Positions 58,920 through 64,000 of a stretch of 64,000 bases of DNA are shown here, in pieces (the stretch's first letter is position 1; every line of letters starts with the position of its first letter). The notes beneath the pieces were generated by a model. The model was given only the letters and a program-made list of their open reading frames with translations. It did no database searches and was not told where the DNA came from. The DNA comes from Promicromonospora sp049532985 (GTDB lineage: Bacteria > Actinomycetota > Actinomycetes > Actinomycetales > Cellulomonadaceae). The position numbers and the translations under genes were made by a program. The stretch spans positions 4,650,001 through 4,714,000 of the forward strand of contig NZ_CP186693.1 in the NCBI RefSeq assembly GCF_049532985.1, read 5' to 3'.

Positions 58920-61900
58920 GTGCGACGGTCCACGACGATCCCCCTGGTCTCCCGGCAGGAGCAGGTTGCCTCCCTCCTGCTGGCGGTGGGGCGCGCCTCG
59001 GCGGGCCGGCCGGGCCTCACGCTCGTGGGCGGTGACGCCGGCGTCGGCAAGACCCGGCTCATCAGCCACGTCGCCCAGGCGGCGGAGCAGGCGGGGGCCA
59101 GCGCCGTCGTCGTGCACTGCGTGGACCTGGGGCAGGTGGGCATCCCGTACCTGCCGTTCACGGACGCGCTGACCCAGCTCCAGGCCGGGGCCGCGGGGCC
59201 CGAGGCGGCCGCGCGCGTGGCCGACCTGGTCAAGGAGCGGCCGGCGCTGTGGCGGCTGCTGGAACCGGGCGGTGGCGGCGACGCCGACCACGACGAACGG
59301 CTCCAGCTCTTCGAGGGGATCGCGCGCAGCCTGGCGGTCGCCGGCGCACCCGAGCGACCCCTGGTCCTGGTGGTCGAGGACGCCCACTGGGCCGACGCGT
59401 CCACCCGGGACGTACTCCGCTTCCTCGCCGCACGCGCCCGATCGGAGCACGTCCTCCTGGTGGTCACCTACCGGTCGGACGACGTCGACCGGCGTCATCC
59501 GCTGCGCCCGCTGCTCGCCGAGCTGTCCCGGCTGGAGCACGTGGAGCGGATGGACCTGCAGCCGTTCGACGCGGACGAGCTGCGCGAGTTCACCACCGCC
59601 CTGGCCGGGCGGCCCCTTCCGCCCGCCGGGTTCGCCGAGGTGCTGGACCGGTCCGAGGGCAACGCGTTCTTCGCCGAGGAGCTGCTGGACGCGGGTCCGG
59701 ACTCCGCGAGCCTGCCCTGGACGCTGACCGAGGTGCTCCGCACCCGGCTCGAACGGCTGGACCCCGAGGTGCAGCAGGTGCTGCGCATCGCGTCGGTCGC
59801 CGGGCGCCGGGTCCGGGAGGACCTGCTGCGGGCAGCCGCCGCCCGGTCGGGCGCACCGGACGTCGACGCCGCCCTGCGCGAGGCCGTGACCCAGCAGGTG
59901 CTCGTGGTGTCGGGCGCGCACCTGGAGTTCCGGCACGCGCTCCTGGCCGAGGCCCTGTACGCGGACCTCCTGCCGGGCGAGCGCTCGGCGGTGCACCGCG
60001 CCTACCTCGCCGTGATCGAGCAGGACGGGCCGGACGGCATGCCGGTCGGCAGTGCCGCGGAGCGCGCCCACCACGCCTTCGAGGGTCACGATCTGCCCGC
60101 CGCCCTCACGGCGTCGCAGGACGCCGCGCTGCGCGCCCGCCGCCTGCTCGCGCCCGAGGAGGAGCTGCGGCACTGGGAGCAGGTCCTGTCCCTGTGGGAG
60201 TCGGTGCCGGACGCCGAGCAGCGGATCGGCCGCGACCGGGTCGACGTCGCCCTGTCCGCCGGCGAGGCGGCGGCCCGGGCCGGTGACGCGATGCGCGCGG
60301 TGAAGCTGACACGGCGCGCGGTCGAGGGCGTCGACGACCCGGTGCGCCGGGCAGCGCTGGAGCACGTGCTGGTGCACCGGTACCTCGACCTGCCGACGTG
60401 GGACGAGACGCCCGGCCAGGTCGAGACCACCATCACGGACCTGCGCGCCGCACTGGCGGTGCTGACACCGCGCAGCCCCGACCGGATCTGGACCAACGCC
60501 CTGCTGGCGCGGCTCGCGATGATCATCGACCTGGACGAGGACGCCCGTTCGTACGCCGAGTGCGCCGTCGAGGAGGCGCGCGAGACCGGCCAGGCCGGGG
60601 CCCTCGCGATCGCCCTGTCCACCCTCGCGGTGCTCGACGTCGCGGACCCGGACCGGGCCTCGGCGACCCTCGACGAGGCGCGCGCGGCCGCCGTCGAGGC
60701 CGGGGACGTGCTCACGGAGATGCGCACCCTGTACAGCGGCACGGCCAACCGGTTCTACGCAGGGGAGCTGGAGGCCGCGGAACAGCGGGCGCGGCACGCG
60801 CTGGCCCGGGCGGACGAGCTCGGCCTGGCATGGAGCACGCCCACGGTCAACCTGCGGATCCTCCAGGAGGTCATGCTCTACTTCCGCGGAGACCTCACCG
60901 AACGCAGCAGCGCGGGCGTGCCGGCCACGTCCCGGCACGTCATGGACGCGACCCGGATGTACGCGGCGGTCGCGCGGGGCGACGAGGACGCGATCGAGCG
61001 CGGCGAGGCGCTGATCGACCACTGGGGCAGCGACGGTCAGATCGCCCTCATCGGCGGAGGAAGCCTGGTCGACGCCCTGACCTGGGCCGGCCGGTACGAC
61101 GACGCCGCCGCGCTGGCCGAGCGCATCACCGATCACCTGGGCGAGGTGTGGACGGAGGTGTTCCTCGGGCGGATCTGGCTGTCCACGCTGGCCATCGCCG
61201 CCCTGGCGGACGCAGCCGAGGCCGAGCGCACCGCCGGACGGGCGGGAGCACCCGGTTCTGCGGCCGCCACGGCGGTCGAGACCCGTGCCGGCGCACGGCT
61301 GGACCGCGGTGACGCGCTCCTCGCCGTCGCCCGCGAGACGGCCCAGCGGGGCCGCCCGCGCGGCGGCGTGCTCGGCCCCGAGGGACGGGCCTGGCTGCAG
61401 CGGGCCGCCGCGGAGAACGCCCGCCTGCACGCCGTGACGGGGTTCGCCGCGGGCGAGAGCGACGAGGGACGAGCGGCCACGCTGTGGCGCGAGGCGGCCG
61501 ACGCCTGGCAGAAGACGGTGAACGCCTTCGGTTTCGGCTACCGCTACGAGGTGGCACGCTCACGCTACCGCTGGGCGGAGGCGCTCCTCGGCGCCGGGGA
61601 GCGCGGAGCAGCCGAGGTCGAGGCGGCCGAGGCCCTCTCGGAGGCCGAGGACATGGGGGCGCGGCCGCTGGCCGACGCCGTCCGGGCCCTGGCACGGCGG
61701 GCACGGCTCGACCTGCCGGGCGTCCGCCGGGCGACGGCGTCCACCCTGACCGAACGGGAGGAGGAGGTGCTGGGCCTGGTCGCACAGGGGCTGTCGAACC
61801 GGCAGATCGGCGAGCGCCTGTTCATCTCGACCAAGACGGTGAGCGTGCACGTGTCCAACCTGATGGCCAAGCTCGGCGCCTCGGGACGGGCGGAGGCGGT

Positions 61901-61937
61901 GAGTCTCGCGCACCAGCGCGGTCTCCTCGAAGTGTGA
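58920..61937 (+). CDS. LAL-type LuxR-family transcriptional regulator (AAA ATPase)
   Basis: A 1005-residue STAND ATPase regulator. Walker A is GGDAGVGKT (37-45), Walker B LVLVVEDAHWAD; a winged-helix and TPR-like sensor region follows (EQVLSLWESVPDAEQR, RASATLDEARAAAVEAG and similar units), and the C-terminal LuxR domain is TLTEREEEVLGLVAQGLSNRQIG with KTVSVHVSNLMAKLG. GTG 58920 is chosen from the promoter 58891-58913; ATG 58851, overlapping the previous stop, is in frame but would place the promoter inside the gene. The ligand is unknown. Confidence 0.93.
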   Translation: MRRSTTIPLVSRQEQVASLLLAVGRASAGRPGLTLVGGDAGVGKTRLISHVAQAAEQAGASAVVVHCVDLGQVGIPYLPFTDALTQLQAGAAGPEAAARVADLVKERPALWRLLEPGGGGDADHDERLQLFEGIARSLAVAGAPERPLVLVVEDAHWADASTRDVLRFLAARARSEHVLLVVTYRSDDVDRRHPLRPLLAELSRLEHVERMDLQPFDADELREFTTALAGRPLPPAGFAEVLDRSEGNAFFAEELLDAGPDSASLPWTLTEVLRTRLERLDPEVQQVLRIASVAGRRVREDLLRAAAARSGAPDVDAALREAVTQQVLVVSGAHLEFRHALLAEALYADLLPGERSAVHRAYLAVIEQDGPDGMPVGSAAERAHHAFEGHDLPAALTASQDAALRARRLLAPEEELRHWEQVLSLWESVPDAEQRIGRDRVDVALSAGEAAARAGDAMRAVKLTRRAVEGVDDPVRRAALEHVLVHRYLDLPTWDETPGQVETTITDLRAALAVLTPRSPDRIWTNALLARLAMIIDLDEDARSYAECAVEEARETGQAGALAIALSTLAVLDVADPDRASATLDEARAAAVEAGDVLTEMRTLYSGTANRFYAGELEAAEQRARHALARADELGLAWSTPTVNLRILQEVMLYFRGDLTERSSAGVPATSRHVMDATRMYAAVARGDEDAIERGEALIDHWGSDGQIALIGGGSLVDALTWAGRYDDAAALAERITDHLGEVWTEVFLGRIWLSTLAIAALADAAEAERTAGRAGAPGSAAATAVETRAGARLDRGDALLAVARETAQRGRPRGGVLGPEGRAWLQRAAAENARLHAVTGFAAGESDEGRAATLWREAADAWQKTVNAFGFGYRYEVARSRYRWAEALLGAGERGAAEVEAAEALSEAEDMGARPLADAVRALARRARLDLPGVRRATASTLTEREEEVLGLVAQGLSNRQIGERLFISTKTVSVHVSNLMAKLGASGRAEAVSLAHQRGLLEV

Positions 61938-62028
61938 CCGTAAGCCCCGCAGACTACCCGCTCAGTGCAAAAGGGACACATCCGGTACATCTATCGCGCA
62001 CGCGCACTTCTCTCGCAATACTGAGCAG

Positions 62029-64000
62029 ATGCCGACGGACCTCCAGGCGTTGCGAGACCTCGAGCACGTCGGTCTTGGATCACCTACCGCTGACGAGGCA
62101 TTCGACCGGTTCGCCCGTCTGGTCCGGCGCCACCTGAGGGTTCCGGCTGCCGTCGTGTACTTCGTGGTCCGGGACGGCCAGGTGCTCGCCGGGGCGTCGG
62201 GCATGCCGGAGCCGATGCAGTCCCAGCGCCTGCTCCAGCACCCCGGGACCGTCACCAGCGTGATCACCACCCGGGGCGAGCCGGTGGTCACGGCGGACGC
62301 CCGCCTCGACCCCGCGCTGCGCGACACCTACCTCGTGCGCGAGATGGGCCTCGTCGCGCTCGCGGGGTATCCCGTCTTCGACCTGCGGGGCCGCGCCGTC
62401 GGCGCGCTGTGCGCGGTGGTGGACGAGCCGCGCGAGTGGTCCGGCGACGACCTGGACTCGCTCGCCGACCTCGCGGCGTCGTGCACGGCCGAGCTGCGGC
62501 TGCGGGCCGAACGGGAGCGCGCCCGGCGCATCCAGGAGACCGCCGTCCGGGCCAACCGGCGCAGCCGGTTCCTGCTGTCGCTGAGCGAGGCGTTCGCCAA
62601 CGCGAACACGATGGACCAGGTCGAGGAGGTGATCATCGAGGTCGCCACCGCCGGGATAGGGGCCCGGTACTGCGCCTTCGCCGTGGCCGACGCCGACGGC
62701 CGGGGCGTCACCTACCGCTCCCTCGTCCACGCGGAGCCACAGTTCCCCCAGCGGTTCCGGCAGGCCAAGCTGGACGACCACCGGCCGCTGGCCGAGGCGG
62801 CCCGCACCGGCCGGCCGTTGTTCTTCCGGACGAGCGAGGAGATGCACGCCGCGTACCCCGGGTTCCGGGAGTACTGCGACCCGGACGTCGAGGCCCGGGC
62901 GTTCCTGCCGGTCGTGACGGCCGGCGCCGTGGTCGCCGTCGTCATGCTGGCGTGGGAGCGCGACCGGGGACCCGACAAGGACTCGTACGCCCTGCAGACG
63001 GGCCTGGCGCACTACACGGGCCACGCGCTCGAGCGGGCGCGGCTTCTGGAGGAACGCCGCGAGTCCGCCAAGACGCTGCAGCGGGCCATGCTCAGCCGCC
63101 TGCCCGAGGTGCCGCACCTCGACATGGCGGCCACGTACTCGCCCGCCACCCGTTCGGACCAGATCGGCGGTGACTGGTACGACGCCGTGGCCGTGGACGA
63201 CGACACGACCATGTTCATGATCGGCGACGTGACCGGGCACGACATGCGCGCGGCCGCCAAGATGGGTCAGCTCAGGTCGCTGCTGCGGGCGTTCGCGTGG
63301 AGCCACGACGAGTCGCCGTCGGCGCTGCTGTCGCTGCTGGACAAGGCCAACTCGGGCCTCGGGCTGCTCGCCAGCGGGACCGCCGTGGTGGCCCGGCTGG
63401 AACGGGTCCCCGGCGGCTACCAGCTCACCTGGTCCACCGCGGGTCACCCGCCGCCGCTCGTGCTGCGGCAGGACGGGAGCGTGGAACGGCTCTCGGCGCT
63501 GCCGGACATGATGCTCGGCATCCGCCCCACGGCGAAACGCACCGACCACGTGGCGACCCTGCGGCCCGGTGACACCCTGCTGCTCTACACCGACGGGCTG
63601 GCCGAGCAGCGCGGGACCACGCCCGACCAGTGGCTGAACCGCCTCCAGAAGACGCTCGGCATGCTGGGCGACACGGCCACGGCCGCGCTGCCGGTCACCC
63701 TGGTGCGCCGCCTGGCGTCGGACGACCAGCGGGACGACGTCGCCGTGCTCGCCGTGCGGGTGCGGGCGACGGCGCCGTCCGGCCCGCCCTCGCTCGGCCG
63801 GCCCGCCACGGCGGAACGCAAGCTGGCACCGTCGCTGTGCGACGTCGGGCCCGCCCGGATCTGGGTGGACGACGTGCTGGAGAGCTGCGGGGTGCCCATG
63901 CCGCTGCGGCGCACCGTGATGCTGCTGACCTCCGAGGTGCTGACCAACGCCGTCGACCACGGGCAGGCTCCGTTCACCGCGACGGTGGAGGTCGACCTGG
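62029..64000 (+). CDS. GAF-GAF-SpoIIE PP2C phosphatase with anti-sigma-type ATPase domain (partial)
   Basis: Runs off the right edge after 657 codons without a stop. Residues about 15-165 and 190-340 are GAF-like sensor domains (VPAAVVYFVVRDGQVLAGAS; GARYCAFAVADADG). Residues 355-570 are a SpoIIE phosphatase with metal motifs GGDWYD, IGDVTGHD, YTDGLAE and QRDDVAV. From about 600 a HATPase_c domain begins (SEVLTNAVDHG N-box). Such proteins both dephosphorylate an anti-anti-sigma factor and act as an RsbW-like kinase. ATG 62029 has AATACT 6 nt upstream. Confidence 0.9.
   Translation, partial: MPTDLQALRDLEHVGLGSPTADEAFDRFARLVRRHLRVPAAVVYFVVRDGQVLAGASGMPEPMQSQRLLQHPGTVTSVITTRGEPVVTADARLDPALRDTYLVREMGLVALAGYPVFDLRGRAVGALCAVVDEPREWSGDDLDSLADLAASCTAELRLRAERERARRIQETAVRANRRSRFLLSLSEAFANANTMDQVEEVIIEVATAGIGARYCAFAVADADGRGVTYRSLVHAEPQFPQRFRQAKLDDHRPLAEAARTGRPLFFRTSEEMHAAYPGFREYCDPDVEARAFLPVVTAGAVVAVVMLAWERDRGPDKDSYALQTGLAHYTGHALERARLLEERRESAKTLQRAMLSRLPEVPHLDMAATYSPATRSDQIGGDWYDAVAVDDDTTMFMIGDVTGHDMRAAAKMGQLRSLLRAFAWSHDESPSALLSLLDKANSGLGLLASGTAVVARLERVPGGYQLTWSTAGHPPPLVLRQDGSVERLSALPDMMLGIRPTAKRTDHVATLRPGDTLLLYTDGLAEQRGTTPDQWLNRLQKTLGMLGDTATAALPVTLVRRLASDDQRDDVAVLAVRVRATAPSGPPSLGRPATAERKLAPSLCDVGPARIWVDDVLESCGVPMPLRRTVMLLTSEVLTNAVDHGQAPFTATVEVDL

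Noticed and set aside
62080..63960. A 626-codon open frame on the minus strand
   Set aside because: It is the mirror of the GAF-SpoIIE gene on the plus strand, whose motifs are complete; its translation is His/Arg/Gly-rich with no domain.

Overview
The window is very GC-rich, densely packed, ordinary chromosomal DNA from an actinobacterium. GTG starts are frequent. The heme genes are arranged for the Gram-positive (coproporphyrin) route, there is an actinobacterial HU, DUF5926, an LAxTG cell-wall anchor, and many genes have leaderless promoters. The overall look fits Micrococcales, probably Promicromonosporaceae or Cellulomonadaceae (inference). No rRNA, tRNA, CRISPR, prophage or insertion sequence was found, and no stretch over 300 bases lacks a gene.

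Layout. 0-3.2 kb: acetyltransferase and DNA alkylation repair (an Ada-AlkA fusion and Ogt). 3.3-6.9 kb: a sugar ABC importer under a LacI-type operator. 7-11 kb: methionine aminopeptidase, two paralogous HAD phosphatases, seryl-tRNA synthetase. 11-18.3 kb: an internally duplicated 1442-residue envelope protein, a lipid-kinase family protein, a glycosyltransferase and DUF5926. 18.4-22.6 kb: a CoA-transferase and two secreted repeat proteins. 22.7-31.5 kb: the heme cluster hemA / hemE-hemY-hemC-hemD-hemB-hemL. 31.6-36.3 kb: copper sensor CsoR with CopZ, an ABC exporter with its own regulator, and a HicAB-like module. 36.4-47.6 kb: peptidase, CPBP protease, flippase-like protein, HU, MFS transporter, CopC, NadE, HIT protein. 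47.7-55.4 kb: toxin-antitoxin pair, amidohydrolase, two-component system, lipoprotein, penicillin-binding protein. 55.5-64 kb: an ECF42 sigma factor with its DGPF partner, a LAL regulator, and a GAF-SpoIIE phosphatase that runs off the end.

Most notable observation: a family of 66-bp palindromic elements (29-bp arm, 8-bp loop, 29-bp arm). Each arm carries two half-sites matching GNRRYCGGYN spaced exactly 19 bp apart. Four copies lie between genes (114-179, a truncated one at 9669-9734, 37960-38025, 49824-49889). Two lie inside unrelated protein genes (ada-alkA and hemY), both in frame, in the same phase and orientation, adding 22 codons with 11 identical residues. This resembles the reading-frame-compatible palindromic elements of Rickettsia, but here in an actinobacterium.

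Regulation readable from sequence: TANNNT boxes 6-7 nt before start codons (leaderless genes); two TGTCGGTG-N8-CACGAT promoters of the RecA-independent DNA-damage type; a CsoR box inside its own promoter; twin CAAAC-type operators; an ECF42-type promoter; and strong bidirectional terminators.
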